64,000 nt of DNA from Buchananella felis (GCF_041380015.1 NZ_CP159978.1), one strand, 5' to 3'. Positions 42,430 through 51,732 are shown, counted from the stretch's first letter. Notes: generated by a model not told the origin, from the letters alone. Made by a program: numbers and translations.

Positions 42430-43769
42430 CTTTTCTCCTCGGTGGACGACGTTCCTCCCGCCGCCCCCACCTCGTTGCCTGCGGCGGGGAGCGCGGAGTT
42501 CTTCGCTTGGGTGGTCAGTATGTGGCCGAGCGCGCGGGTGAAGGAATCGGCCTCCGCGTCGCTCAGGGTGTAGGGGGGTGCCAGGCGCAGGGCCGTGGGT
42601 GTGACGGCGTTGACGATGAAGCCGGCCTCCATGAGCGCTGCCGCCACGTCCGCCGAGCTTGGGCCGTCCGCGCCCTGCTCCAGTTCGACCGCGATCAGCA
42701 GGCCGTAGGCGCGCACCTGCGCCACCCCGCTCAGGGCGGCCAGGTCCCGGCTCCAGCGCCGCGAGAGCTCGCCGATGCGCGCCGCCAGCCCCTCGCGTTG
42801 CACGGTGCCGAGCACGGCCAGGGCCGCGGCTGCGGCCAGGGGGTTGCCGCCGAAGGTGGAGCCGTGGCTGCCCGGGCCCAGCAGGGAACAGACCGGCTCC
42901 CCCACCGCGATGGTGGCGCCGATCGGCACTCCCCCGCCCAGCGACTTGGCCAGGGTGATCACGTCCGGGGTGATGCCGGCGGCGTGGTGGGCCAGGAAGG
43001 CGCCGGTGCGGTAGGAGCCGGTCTGCACCTCGTCCACTACCAGCAGGGCGCCGTGCTCGCTGCACAGGCGGCGGGCCGCGCGCAGGTAGTCGTGGCTCAG
43101 GGCCACCACCCCGCGTTCGCCCTGGATGGGCTCGGCGAAGACGGCCGCCACGTCCCCGCGCCCCAGCTCCCGCGCCAGCTCCTCCGCGTCGTCCGGGGCA
43201 ACAAAGGTCACCTCGCGGGCGAAGGGCTCGAACGGGGCGCGGTAGGCCTCCTTGTGGGTGAGGCTGAGCGCGCCGGTGGAGCGGCCGTGGAAGGCGCCCT
43301 GCAGCGCCACCAGGCGCGGGCGGGCCTGGCCGCCGTGGCGCAGCGCCAGCTTCAGGGCCGCCTCGTTGGCCTCCGTGCCGGAGTTGGACAGGAAGACCCG
43401 GCTGGTGGCGCACAGCTCGGGCGGCAGGCTCAGCCGCAGCAGCTCCTCCGCCAGCTCCACCTGCGCGGGGGTGGCAAAGAAGTTGGAGGTGTGGATCATG
43501 CTGGCCGCCTGCGCGCTGATCGCCTCCACCAGGGCCGGGTGGCCGTGGCCCAGGCAGGAAACCGCGATGCCGCCCAGCAGGTCCAGGTAGCGCTTGCCTG
43601 CGGCGTCGAACAGGTAGCTGCCCTCGCCGCCCACCAGGGCGGCCTTGACCTGCCCGAAGGTGTTGAGCAGTGCGTCCGCGTGGCGCCGCGCCACGTCCCG
43701 CGCCCCGGGCGCAGCGGCCGGCTGGCAGGGGGCGGCGGGCGGAGCGTCGTCCAGCAAATCCTTGCCCAC
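42426..43769 (-). CDS. argD: Acetylornithine aminotransferase
   Basis: PLP-dependent class III aminotransferase making N-acetylornithine. The start chosen is GTG at 43769 (VGKDLLDDAPPAAP), which overlaps the argB stop by one base; earlier codons in this frame would lie wholly within argB. 447 residues, somewhat longer than usual because of a Pro/Ala-rich N-terminus (about 25 residues) and a C-terminal extension (NSALPAAGNEVGAAGGTSST). The PLP lysine is in DVITLAKSLGGGVPIGA, and HTSNFFATP, FLSNSGTEANEAALK, GAFHGRSTG and LLVVDEVQTG are family motifs. The C-terminal extension is encoded by one copy of the dispersed 20-bp element. Confidence 0.95.
   Translation of the reverse strand: MGKDLLDDAPPAAPCQPAAAPGARDVARRHADALLNTFGQVKAALVGGEGSYLFDAAGKRYLDLLGGIAVSCLGHGHPALVEAISAQAASMIHTSNFFATPAQVELAEELLRLSLPPELCATSRVFLSNSGTEANEAALKLALRHGGQARPRLVALQGAFHGRSTGALSLTHKEAYRAPFEPFAREVTFVAPDDAEELARELGRGDVAAVFAEPIQGERGVVALSHDYLRAARRLCSEHGALLVVDEVQTGSYRTGAFLAHHAAGITPDVITLAKSLGGGVPIGATIAVGEPVCSLLGPGSHGSTFGGNPLAAAAALAVLGTVQREGLAARIGELSRRWSRDLAALSGVAQVRAYGLLIAVELEQGADGPSSADVAAALMEAGFIVNAVTPTALRLAPPYTLSDAEADSFTRALGHILTTQAKNSALPAAGNEVGAAGGTSSTEEKR
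42443..42462 (+). repeat. Dispersed 20-bp element, copy 2
   Basis: TGGACGACGTTCCTCCCGCC, identical to 26155-26174. It lies inside the last codons of argD, where it adds the GGTSST-type tail. Confidence 0.55.
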
Positions 43770-44674
43770 TAGCGCACCAACTTCGGGGTAACGAGGGTGC
43801 CGATGCCGGTGTCGGTGAAGATCTCCAGCAGCAGGCAGTGGGGCACGCGGCCGTCCACCACGTGCGCCTGCGGCACCCCGCCGCGAACCGCCCGCAGGCA
43901 GGCCTCCATCTTGGGCACCATGCCGGACTCCAGGGTCGGCAGCAGCGCCTCCAGGGCCACGTCGTTGATCGTGGAGACCAGCGAGGACTTGTCCGGCCAC
44001 GCCGAGTACAGGCCCTCCACGTCGGTGAGCATCAGCAGCTTGCGTGCCTTCAGCGCCACCGCCAGGGAGGCGGCGGCGGTGTCAGCGTTCACGTTCAGCA
44101 CCGTGGTCGGGTCCGTGGACAGCGGGGCGATCGAGGAGATCACCGGGATGCGGCCCGCCTCCAGCAGCTCCAGCACGGCGGCCGGGTTGACCTCCACCAC
44201 GTCGCCCACCAGGCCGACGTCCACGCTCTCGCCGTCCACCTCTGCCATCCGCTGGCGGGCCCGCAGCAGGCCGCCGTCCTCGCCGCTGATGCCCACCGCC
44301 ACCGGCAGGTGCTCGTTGAGCAAAGAGACCAGGCGGCGCTGCACCTGGCCGGTCAGCACCATGCGCACCACGTCCATCACCTCGGGCGTGGTCACGCGCA
44401 GGCCGCCCCGGAACTCAGCCTCCAGGCCCAGCCGCTGCAGCATCGCGTTGATCTGCGGACCGCCGCCGTGCACCACCACCGGGCGCAGGCCCATTTGGCG
44501 CAGGAAGACCACGTCGCGGGCGAAGGCCCGCTCCAGGTCCTCGTCCACCATGGCGTTGCCGCCGAACTTGATCACCACCACCGCGCCGGTGAAGCGCTCC
44601 AGCCAGGGCATGGCCTCCAGCAGGACACTCGCCTTCTGGGCGGGGGTTAGGGAGAGATTGTCCAGGTTGTTCAT
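43769..44674 (-). CDS. argB: Acetylglutamate kinase
   Basis: Phosphorylates N-acetylglutamate, the usual arginine-inhibited step. The start chosen is the ATG at 44674 (MNNLDNLSLTPAQKASVLLE), overlapping the argJ stop in ATGA; the longer frame reads back into argJ. 301 residues. KFGGNAM near residue 40, VVHGGGPQIN, VNADTAAASLAVALKARKLL and LLTDVEGLY-type text are typical of the amino acid kinase fold. The N-terminal helix before the kinase core belongs to the arginine-sensitive hexameric type, so feedback inhibition is likely. Confidence 0.96.
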   Translation of the reverse strand: MNNLDNLSLTPAQKASVLLEAMPWLERFTGAVVVIKFGGNAMVDEDLERAFARDVVFLRQMGLRPVVVHGGGPQINAMLQRLGLEAEFRGGLRVTTPEVMDVVRMVLTGQVQRRLVSLLNEHLPVAVGISGEDGGLLRARQRMAEVDGESVDVGLVGDVVEVNPAAVLELLEAGRIPVISSIAPLSTDPTTVLNVNADTAAASLAVALKARKLLMLTDVEGLYSAWPDKSSLVSTINDVALEALLPTLESGMVPKMEACLRAVRGGVPQAHVVDGRVPHCLLLEIFTDTGIGTLVTPKLVR

Positions 44675-45834
44675 GTCGTGTAGGCGCTGTTGATGTGGAC
44701 GTAGGCGTGGGTTAGGTCGTTGGTCCACACGGTCGCCTCCTCCTTCCCGGCGTGCAGGTCGATGACGATTTCGCATTGGCGCGGGGACATGTCCACCTCG
44801 CTGGGGTCGCAGGCGGGCAACCCGCCCTCGCAAACGGTCTTGCCGTTGATGATCACCTCGAGGTCGGCCGGGTCGAAGGGGGCCACCTGCGCCGGCACGG
44901 TGCCCACCTGCGCCACGATGCGGCCCCAGTTCGGGTCGTTGCCGAAGATGGCGGTCTTGACCAGGTTCGAGCGGGTCACCGCGCGGCCCACCGCCTCGGC
45001 CGCCACCACGCTGCTGGCGCCGCGCACGGTCACGGCCACGTCGTGGTTGGCGCCCTCCGCGTCGGCCAGCAGGCCAAGCGCCAGGCGCCGGCAGGCCTCG
45101 GTGAGGACCTCGGTGAGCTCCTCGCGGGAGGCGATAAGCCCGCAGGCGCCGGAGGCCAGGGCGAAGACGGTGTCGTTAGTGGACATGCAGCCGTCGGAGT
45201 CCAGGCGGTTGAACGTGCGCGCCACGGCGCTCTTCAGCGCCGCGTCCAGGTCCGCCGGCTCGCAGGCCGCGTCCGTGGTGATGACGCACAGCATGGTGGC
45301 CAGGGCCGGGGCCAGCATGCCGGCCCCCTTGGCCATGCCCCCCACCCTCCAGCCGGCGGGCGCGGTCAGCTCCACCTGCTTGTCCACGGTGTCCGTGGTC
45401 AGGATCGCCTGGGCGGCGGCCGGACCGCCCTGCTCCGAGAGCTGGGCTACCGCCACCTCGACGCCCGCGAGCAGCTTGGGCATGTCCACCAGGTGGCCGA
45501 TCACGCCGGTCTGGCCCACCAGCACCTCGCCGGCGGGCAGGCCCAGGGCGCGGGCCGTGGTGGCGGCGAAGTCGGCGGCGTCCCTGGCGCCCTGCGGGCC
45601 GGTGCAGGCGTTGGCGTTGCCGGAGTTGATGACCACCGCGCGGGCGGCGCCGTCGGCCACGTTGGCGCGGGTGAGGTCAACTGCGGCGGCGTGCACCCGG
45701 TTGGCGGTGGTCACTGCGGCGGCGGCGGCCAGCGGACCGGTGTTTACCACCAGGGCCAGGTCGGGCTTGCCGGAGGCACGCAGGCCGGCGGTGACGCCGG
45801 CGGCCTGGAAGCCGGCGGGGAATGTCACGCTCAC
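44671..45834 (-). CDS. argJ: Bifunctional glutamate N-acetyltransferase/ornithine acetyltransferase
   Basis: Transfers acetyl groups from acetylornithine to glutamate, completing the cyclic arginine route. The start chosen is GTG at 45834 (VSVTFPAGFQAAGVTAGLRA), overlapping the argC stop in GTGA. 387 residues. The self-cleavage region reads KGAGMLAPALATMLCVITTD, and the nucleophilic threonine is in ATML. NSGNANACTG near residue 70 forms the oxyanion region. Because the enzyme recycles acetyl groups, no separate acetylornithine deacetylase is required. Confidence 0.95.
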   Translation of the reverse strand: MSVTFPAGFQAAGVTAGLRASGKPDLALVVNTGPLAAAAAVTTANRVHAAAVDLTRANVADGAARAVVINSGNANACTGPQGARDAADFAATTARALGLPAGEVLVGQTGVIGHLVDMPKLLAGVEVAVAQLSEQGGPAAAQAILTTDTVDKQVELTAPAGWRVGGMAKGAGMLAPALATMLCVITTDAACEPADLDAALKSAVARTFNRLDSDGCMSTNDTVFALASGACGLIASREELTEVLTEACRRLALGLLADAEGANHDVAVTVRGASSVVAAEAVGRAVTRSNLVKTAIFGNDPNWGRIVAQVGTVPAQVAPFDPADLEVIINGKTVCEGGLPACDPSEVDMSPRQCEIVIDLHAGKEEATVWTNDLTHAYVHINSAYTT

Positions 45835-46880
45835 GGGGCTACTCCAATCAGGGGGACGCCAGTGCTCTCGCTCTGGCCGGTGGTCAGGTTCATGCACTGG
45901 ATGGCCGCGCTGGCCGTGCCCTTGCCCAGGTTGTCGATGGCGCAGATCGCCACCGCGCGCCCGGCGCGCTCGTCTAGGCCCACGCCGATCACGGCGCGGC
46001 CCGTGCCCACCACCGGCGCCGTGGAGGGCCACTGGCCCGGGGGCAGCACGGTGATGAGCTCCTCGCTGGCGTAGGCGGCGCTGGCCGCAGCGTGCAGTTG
46101 TTCGGTGGAGGCAGTGGTGGGGGCCGTGCAGGTGGCCAGGATGCCGCGACTGACCGGAGCCAGCACGGGCGTGAAGCTGATGCGGGGGCGCTTGGCTCCG
46201 GCCACCGCCAGGTTCTGCTCGATCTCCGGCACGTGCCGGTGCGCGCCGCCCACCGCGTAGGGGGCCAGCTGGCCCAGGGCTTCTGCGGCCGTGAGGTGGG
46301 GTTTGAGCGCCTTGCCAGCGCCGGAGTAGCCCACGGCCAGCACTGCGGTGAGGGCGGCGGGGTCGATCAGGTCCAGCAGCGGCTGGAAGGCCAGGGTGAT
46401 CGCGGTGACGTTGCAGCCGGGCACCGCCACGCGCTTGGTGGCGCGCAGGGCGGCGCGCTGCTCCTTGGCGGTGGCCTCTCCGGCGTGCAGCAGCTCCGGC
46501 ATCCCGTAGGTCCAGGCGCCCGGGTACGTCCCGCCGTACCACTGCTCCCACGCGGCGGCGCTGGTCAGGCGGTGGTCTGCGCCGCAGTCGATGGCCACGC
46601 CGTCAAAGCCGGCGGCCTCGAGCTGGGCGGTGAGCTCGCCGGAGGCGCCGTGGGGCAGGGCGAAGAAGACGACGTCGTGCCCCAGCAGGTTCTCCACGGT
46701 GGAGGGGGACACCACCAGGTGGGCCAGCGAGTGCAGGTGCGGGTGGTGCTCACCCAGAGTGCTGCCGGCGGAGGCGCCGGCGGTCACGGTTCGCACCCGC
46801 ACCCCGGGGTGGGCCGTGAGCAGACGCAACACCTCGCCACCGGCGTACCCGGTGGCCCCTACAACGGCGACCTCAAGCAT
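45831..46880 (-). CDS. argC: N-acetyl-gamma-glutamyl-phosphate reductase
   Basis: NADPH-dependent reductase, first gene of the arg operon. The start chosen is the ATG at 46880 (MLEVAVVGATGYAGGEVLRL), because the Rossmann motif GATGYAGGE follows at once. A further ATG at 46892 is possible. No ribosome site is visible before either, so translation may be leaderless or nearly so. 349 residues. The catalytic cysteine is in VAVPGCNVTAITL. Further family segments are FFALPHGAS and the substrate-binding histidine region AHRHVPEIEQ. Confidence 0.94.
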   Translation of the reverse strand: MLEVAVVGATGYAGGEVLRLLTAHPGVRVRTVTAGASAGSTLGEHHPHLHSLAHLVVSPSTVENLLGHDVVFFALPHGASGELTAQLEAAGFDGVAIDCGADHRLTSAAAWEQWYGGTYPGAWTYGMPELLHAGEATAKEQRAALRATKRVAVPGCNVTAITLAFQPLLDLIDPAALTAVLAVGYSGAGKALKPHLTAAEALGQLAPYAVGGAHRHVPEIEQNLAVAGAKRPRISFTPVLAPVSRGILATCTAPTTASTEQLHAAASAAYASEELITVLPPGQWPSTAPVVGTGRAVIGVGLDERAGRAVAICAIDNLGKGTASAAIQCMNLTTGQSESTGVPLIGVAP

Positions 46881-46918
46881 GCAAATAAGCATACTGATAT
46901 ACGCATAGTCATTCAGTA
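46878..46918 (-). promoter_or_regulatory. AT-rich ARG box-like operator and promoter region of argCJBDRGH
   Basis: The minus strand holds two partly symmetrical AT-rich stretches, ACTGAATGACTATGCGTATA and AGTATGCTTATTTGCATG, abutting the argC start codons. They resemble tandem ARG boxes (weak palindromes of about 18-20 bases) and stand out in a GC-rich region. ArgR encoded in the same operon is the likely ligand. Exact -35 and -10 boxes could not be fixed. Confidence 0.5.
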
Positions 46919-47060
46919 ATATTGGCGCGCGGCTTCGCGTGAGTCTGCTCACCCGCCCCGCACTGGCGGAACGCTCCGCCGCAGGGAACCCCGGGCGTAA
47001 CCGGCACGGGCCCTGCGCGGGTAGAGACCCTTGGCCCCGACCGGGGCCCGGCGGGCCGGG

Positions 47061-47576
47061 CTAGCTCTGCTGGCCGGGCTCGATCAGGTGCTCGCGCAGT
47101 TCCGCGTCGATCTTGTGCGCCCACTGGCGCACCAGCTCCCAGTCGCGGTAGTCGCCCTCGATGGCGCCACCCAGGCGGGCAATGGAGCGCTCGCGCAGGG
47201 ACAGGAGGCTGGAGTCGATCCGGCCGGAGAAGGTGATGTTGTCGATGGGCTCCAGGGAAAGCAGCACGGGCCCGACGCGGGAGGGGTCGGCCGCCTGCCC
47301 GTTGACCATGCCGCTCATGCCCACGGAGAACGTGAAGACCGGCAGGCGGCGCAGGTCTGCGGAGAAGCGCTTGACGAAGTCGCGGGCCGTGTCCATCCAG
47401 TGGGTCATGTAGACCGCAGAGCCCAGCACGATGGCGTCAAAACCGTTCAGGCTGTCCACCAGCTCCGGCTGCGTGCGGACGATCTCGTGACCGCACTCCC
47501 CCAGCACTCGGGCGATCTCATCCCCAACGCCGCTGGTGGAACCGTGCTTGGACGCAACTGCAATCAGAATCCGCAT
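47061..47576 (-). CDS. Flavodoxin-domain protein (HemG-like)
   Basis: 171-residue cytoplasmic flavoprotein. The FMN phosphate loop is ASKHGSTSGVGDEI at residues 8-21, the second flavin loop GSAVYMTHWMD near residue 52, and a third PVFTFSVGMSG near 79. It resembles the flavodoxin/menaquinone-dependent protoporphyrinogen oxidase (HemG) group, but actinobacteria usually use other PPO enzymes, so a general flavodoxin-type electron carrier is as likely. It stands alone between pheT and the arg operon, on the same strand as both. Confidence 0.8.
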   Translation of the reverse strand: MRILIAVASKHGSTSGVGDEIARVLGECGHEIVRTQPELVDSLNGFDAIVLGSAVYMTHWMDTARDFVKRFSADLRRLPVFTFSVGMSGMVNGQAADPSRVGPVLLSLEPIDNITFSGRIDSSLLSLRERSIARLGGAIEGDYRDWELVRQWAHKIDAELREHLIEPGQQS

Positions 47577-47689
47577 GGTTCAAGTATGCAATAGGCCCGC
47601 TGCCGAAAGGCGGCTAAGGGTCCCGCCGCCGGATCTGTGTGACCAAGTCCGTCTCCTGCCGGGGCGGGCGCGGCCCCGCAGACACGGCG

Positions 47690-47719
47690 GTGGCCGGGGC
47701 GCTCACGCACCCCGGCCAC
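47690..47719. terminator. Stem-loop after pheT
   Basis: A 10-base perfect stem (GTGGCCGGGG and complement) with a 10-base loop, about 54 bases past the pheT stop. No T-rich tail. Confidence 0.65.
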
Positions 47720-47772
47720 CCTCTGCACACCAGCCCCGCTCCCAAGAAGGAAGGGCAAGGCTCGCACCTGCC

Positions 47773-50385
47773 CTAGCGCAGGCGGGCACCTAGCCGCTGC
47801 TCTGCCGCAGCGATAATGCCCGCGCGGGCCTCGGCCAGTTCCTCGTTAGTGAGCGTCTTGTTGGCCGCGCGCAGGCGCACCGCCACCGCCACCGACTTGT
47901 TGCCATCACCCACGGAAGCGCCGGTGTAGACGTCGAACAGCCGCACGTCCTCGGCCAGCTCGCCGGCCGCGGCGCGCACGCACTCCAGCACGCGCGCCAC
48001 CGGCATGTCTGCCGGCACCACGAAGGCGAAGTCCTCCTTGGCCACCGGGAAGGTGGAGACCGGCACGGTCTTGACCACCTCGCGCGGGCGCTTGTCCAGC
48101 AGCAGGCTCAGGTCCAGCTCCAGGGCGCAGGCACGCTCGGGCAGCCCAAAGCCCTCCACCACGCGCGGGTGCAGCTCACCGGCATGCCCCACCACGGCGC
48201 CGTCCACGGACAGCTCGGCGCAGCGCCCGGGGTGCCAGGGAGCCATCTCCACGCCGCGCACCTCCAGCTGGGCGCCGGCCACGCGGGCCACCTCGCGGGC
48301 AGTCTGCACCGCGTCCGCCCAGTCGTAGGCGCGCGCCGCGCTCAACGGGCCGGCCTGCACGGCCAAACCGGTGAACACCGCCGCCAGCTTCAGCGGCTGA
48401 CGCGGGGTGGCCGCCAGCAGGCCCGCCAGGGTCTGCTCGTCCGGCCGCGCCCCACCGGCCACGGGCGCGTTGCCCTTCGCGGTGGCCGCCACCGGCACCA
48501 GGCCCAGCTCGAACAGGGCCAGGTCCTGCATTCCGCGCGCCACGTTGCGGCGCACCGCACCCAGCAGCGTCTCCAGCAGGCTAGAGCGCAGGAACGGAGC
48601 GTCGTCCGCCAACGGGTTGGCCAGGCGCAGGCGCAGGCGACGCTCGTCGCCCTCACCCAGTCCCAGCGCAGCGTCGTCCCCCGCCACAAACGGGTCCGTC
48701 ATCACCTCGGTCAGGCCGGCACCCGCCAGCAGCAAACCGATCTCGCGGCGGATGCGCTGCTCCACGCTCAACCCGGCCCCCGCCGGGGCGGCGGGCACCA
48801 CGGAGGCGATCGCGTCGTAGCCCTCCAGGCGGGCCACCTCCTCCACGAAGTGCGCCGGGCCGCTCAGGTCGCTGCGCCAGGACGGCGGGGTCACGCTGCG
48901 CACCCCGCCCTGACCGGTCACGGTGGCACCGATCTCCTCCAGCAGCTCCACGATCCGCTCCTCGCCCAGCTGCAGGCCCGTCAGGCGCTCCACCTCGGCC
49001 AGCGGGAAGTCGACCGCGCTCGGCAGGCTCGGCTCGCCCACCTGCAGGTAGGCACCCTCCGCGGTGCCGCCGCCGTACTCCACCAGCAGGTCAACCACGG
49101 CCTGGCTGGCCACCGCCGGCAGCAGCGGGTCCACGCCACGCTCGAAACGCTTGGCCGCCTCTGAGGGCAACTTGTGGCGGCGCGCCGTGCGGGCCACGCT
49201 CACCGGGTCGAAGTGCGCGGCCTCCACCAGCACGTCCGTGGTGGTGGCGCTCACCTCGGAGGCCGCCCCGCCCATCACACCGGCCAGGCCCTGAATGCGG
49301 CTGCCCAGCGCGCCGTTCGGGCTGTCGGTGATCAGCAGGTCCTGCGCGTCCAGCGTGCGCTCCACCCCGTCCAGCGTCGTGAACCGCTCCCCCGCCTCGG
49401 CGCGGCGCACCACCAGCGGGGCGGCCAGCTTGCCCAGGTCGTAGGCGTGCAGCGGCTGGCCCAGGTCCAGCATGACGTAGTTCGTCACGTCCACCGCCAG
49501 GGAGATCGGGCGCATGCCCGCCAGGCGCAGGCGGTCGGCCATCCACGCCGGGGTGGGCGCGTTCGGGTCGATCCCGCGCACGATCCGGGTGGTGAACACG
49601 TCGCAGCCCGGCTTGCCGTGGATCGGCGCCTCATCCGCCAGCTGCACGCCGAACAGGCCGTCCACCGCCTCGGCACCGGCCGCAGCGGCGCCGGCGGCAA
49701 CATCGTCCCCGCCCACCAGCACGCGCTGCGCGCGCACCGGTGCCAGGCCGGGGTCGGTGAAGGCCGCGCCGGTGGAGTGGGCGTACTCGCGGGCCAGGCC
49801 CCGCATCGAGAAGCAGTAGCCGCGGTCGGGCGTGACGTTGACCTCCAGCACCTCCTCGCCCAGGCCCAGCAGGGAAATGGCGTCCTGGCCGGGGGTGAAC
49901 TCGCGGCCCGGGAACATCTCGGTGAGCACGATGATGCCGTCGTGCTCGTCGCTCAATCCCAGCTCGCGGCCGGAGCAGATCATGCCGTCGGAGGTGTGGC
50001 CGTAGGTCTTGCGCGCCGCGATCGGGAACGGGCCGGGCAAAACGGTGCCGGGCAGGGAGACCACCACGAAGTCGCCCTCCACGAAGTTGTGCGCACCACA
50101 CACGATGCCACGGCTGGGCAGCTCGCTGGGCTCCTTGCCGGTGCCCGGGGCGTCGTTGTGCTCGCCCACGTCCACGCGGCAGTAGTTGACGGTCTTGCCG
50201 TTCTTGTGGGTCTCCTTCACGAGCGTGAGCACGCGGCCCACCACCAGCGGCCCCGTCACTGCGGGAGGAACGATCGCCTCCTCCTCGATGCCCACCTTCA
50301 CCAGGGCGGCCGCGAGCGCCTGCGCGTCCGGGGCGGCGGAGAGGTCAACGTGCTGGCCAAGCCAAGACAGGGGAATCAGCGGCAT
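47773..50385 (-). CDS. pheT: Phenylalanyl-tRNA synthetase beta subunit
   Basis: 870 residues. Domains in order: N-terminal B1 region, an EMAP/tRNA-binding-like domain (about 40-170, GIVCGAHNFVEGD), B3/B4 editing domain (about 220-420, GCDVFTTRIVRGIDPNAPTPAWM), B5 domain (about 430-500), the catalytic-like core (about 520-760, SDLSGPAHFVEEVARLEGYD) and the C-terminal anticodon-binding FDX-ACB domain (about 775-870, STFPVAKEDFAFVV). It partners with PheS to form the alpha2-beta2 enzyme. Its ATG follows the pheS stop with no gap. Confidence 0.97.
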   Translation of the reverse strand: MPLIPLSWLGQHVDLSAAPDAQALAAALVKVGIEEEAIVPPAVTGPLVVGRVLTLVKETHKNGKTVNYCRVDVGEHNDAPGTGKEPSELPSRGIVCGAHNFVEGDFVVVSLPGTVLPGPFPIAARKTYGHTSDGMICSGRELGLSDEHDGIIVLTEMFPGREFTPGQDAISLLGLGEEVLEVNVTPDRGYCFSMRGLAREYAHSTGAAFTDPGLAPVRAQRVLVGGDDVAAGAAAAGAEAVDGLFGVQLADEAPIHGKPGCDVFTTRIVRGIDPNAPTPAWMADRLRLAGMRPISLAVDVTNYVMLDLGQPLHAYDLGKLAAPLVVRRAEAGERFTTLDGVERTLDAQDLLITDSPNGALGSRIQGLAGVMGGAASEVSATTTDVLVEAAHFDPVSVARTARRHKLPSEAAKRFERGVDPLLPAVASQAVVDLLVEYGGGTAEGAYLQVGEPSLPSAVDFPLAEVERLTGLQLGEERIVELLEEIGATVTGQGGVRSVTPPSWRSDLSGPAHFVEEVARLEGYDAIASVVPAAPAGAGLSVEQRIRREIGLLLAGAGLTEVMTDPFVAGDDAALGLGEGDERRLRLRLANPLADDAPFLRSSLLETLLGAVRRNVARGMQDLALFELGLVPVAATAKGNAPVAGGARPDEQTLAGLLAATPRQPLKLAAVFTGLAVQAGPLSAARAYDWADAVQTAREVARVAGAQLEVRGVEMAPWHPGRCAELSVDGAVVGHAGELHPRVVEGFGLPERACALELDLSLLLDKRPREVVKTVPVSTFPVAKEDFAFVVPADMPVARVLECVRAAAGELAEDVRLFDVYTGASVGDGNKSVAVAVRLRAANKTLTNEELAEARAGIIAAAEQRLGARLR

Positions 50386-51585
50386 TTACTTGCCCCTTCC
50401 AGTGGGTCCGAACTGCTGGGAGAAGCGCTGGTCTCCCTCAACGATGTCGTGCATATCAGCGATGCCGTGGCGCAGCATGAGCGTGCGCTCCAGGCCCATG
50501 CCGAATGCGAAGCCGGTGTACTTGTTCGGGTCGATGCCGCAGGAGGCCAACACGTTCGGGTTGACCATGCCGCAGCCGCCCCACTCGATCCAGCCAGGGC
50601 CGCCCTTCTTCTGCGGGAACCAGAAGTCCATCTCCGCGCTGGGCTCGGTGAACGGGAAGAAGGAGGGGCGCAGGCGGATCTTGGAGTCCGGGCCGAACAT
50701 GGAGCGGGCGAAGTGCTCCAGGGTGCCCTTCAGGTGGGCCATGGTCAGCCCCTCTGCCACGGCCAGTCCCTCCACTTGATGGAAGACCGGGGTGTGGGTG
50801 GCGTCCAGCGCGTCCGTGCGAAACACCTTGCCCGGGCAGGCGATGAACAGCGGCGGCTGCGCGTCCAGCAGCACGCGCGCCTGCACCGGGGAGGTGTGAG
50901 TGCGCAAAACCAGGCCCTCGGCGCCGCTTGCCGCACCCGTCCGCGCGTCCCCGGGGGCGGAGTCCACCTCCCCGGGGGCGGAGTCCACCTCCCCGGGGGC
51001 GTCGCTCCCCTGCCCGGCGGCGTCCCCCTGCCCGGGGGCGGAGTCCTGCGCGCTCGCCTGCGCGCCGGCCGGGTCCAGGTAGAAGGTGTCCTGCATCTGG
51101 CGGGCCGGGTGATCGGGGCCAAAGTTGAGGGCATCGAAGTTGAACCACTCGTGCTCGATCTCCGGCCCCTCCGCGATGCGCCAGCCCATCGAGACGAACA
51201 GGTCAGAGATCTCGTCGATCAGCACGGACAGTGGGTGGCGGGCGCCGGCGGCGGTGCGCCGCGTGGGGACGGTGACGTCCAGGCGCTCGGCGGCGATGGC
51301 GGCCTCCTTCTCCGTCACCTCCAGCTCCGCGGTGCGCTCCTCCACGGCCTTCGTGACGCGGGAGCGGGCCATGCCCAGCAGCTTGCCTGCCGCGCCACGC
51401 TGGGCGGGCTCCAGGTTGCGGATCTCGCGGTTTGCCAACGTGAGCGGGGCGTTGTCGCCCAGGGCGGCCAGGCGGGCCGTCTTCAGCTCGGCCAGGGTCG
51501 CTGCAGCCCCGACCTGCGCCAGGGCGGCTTCCACGGCCGCTGCCACGCCGGCTTCGTCGAGCGGCGAGAGAACTTCCTGTGTCAT
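50386..51585 (-). CDS. pheS: Phenylalanyl-tRNA synthetase alpha subunit with an internal low-complexity insert
   Basis: 399 residues against the usual 340-350. An N-terminal coiled-coil domain (about 1-95) precedes the class II catalytic core: motif 1 region HPLSVLIDEISDLFVSMGW, motif 2 region LRTHTSPVQARVL, and motif 3 GFAFGMGLERTLML. Between DTFYLD and LVLRTHTS lies an insert of about 50 residues (173-224; DNA 50914-51069) rich in Gly, Ala, Asp, Ser and Pro with internal repeats (APGEVDS twice). All catalytic motifs flanking it are intact, so the enzyme should work with the insert as a surface loop. It is divergent from nadE. Confidence 0.96.
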   Translation of the reverse strand: MTQEVLSPLDEAGVAAAVEAALAQVGAAATLAELKTARLAALGDNAPLTLANREIRNLEPAQRGAAGKLLGMARSRVTKAVEERTAELEVTEKEAAIAAERLDVTVPTRRTAAGARHPLSVLIDEISDLFVSMGWRIAEGPEIEHEWFNFDALNFGPDHPARQMQDTFYLDPAGAQASAQDSAPGQGDAAGQGSDAPGEVDSAPGEVDSAPGDARTGAASGAEGLVLRTHTSPVQARVLLDAQPPLFIACPGKVFRTDALDATHTPVFHQVEGLAVAEGLTMAHLKGTLEHFARSMFGPDSKIRLRPSFFPFTEPSAEMDFWFPQKKGGPGWIEWGGCGMVNPNVLASCGIDPNKYTGFAFGMGLERTLMLRHGIADMHDIVEGDQRFSQQFGPTGRGK

Positions 51586-51732
51586 GCGCTTCCTCCTAAA
51601 AGTCCGCCCCTAACCCTACCGCCCGGGCCGGTGCGGGCGTTGCAGCCGCCCGGGACGCCGCCGGGCGCGAATAGCACCGGTTTTGGGCGCGCGTGGTCGG
51701 CAACGCCCTCATTTGCGCAATAGGCTTGTGGC

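Noticed and set aside
41857..43413. 518-residue frame combining argR with an upstream extension
   Set aside because: The extension is argD read in another frame; argR starts at the ATG at 42429 behind a good ribosome site.
44671..46551. Long argJ frame with about 239 extra residues
   Set aside because: The extra part is argC read in another frame; the GTGA overlap at 45834 is the natural start.
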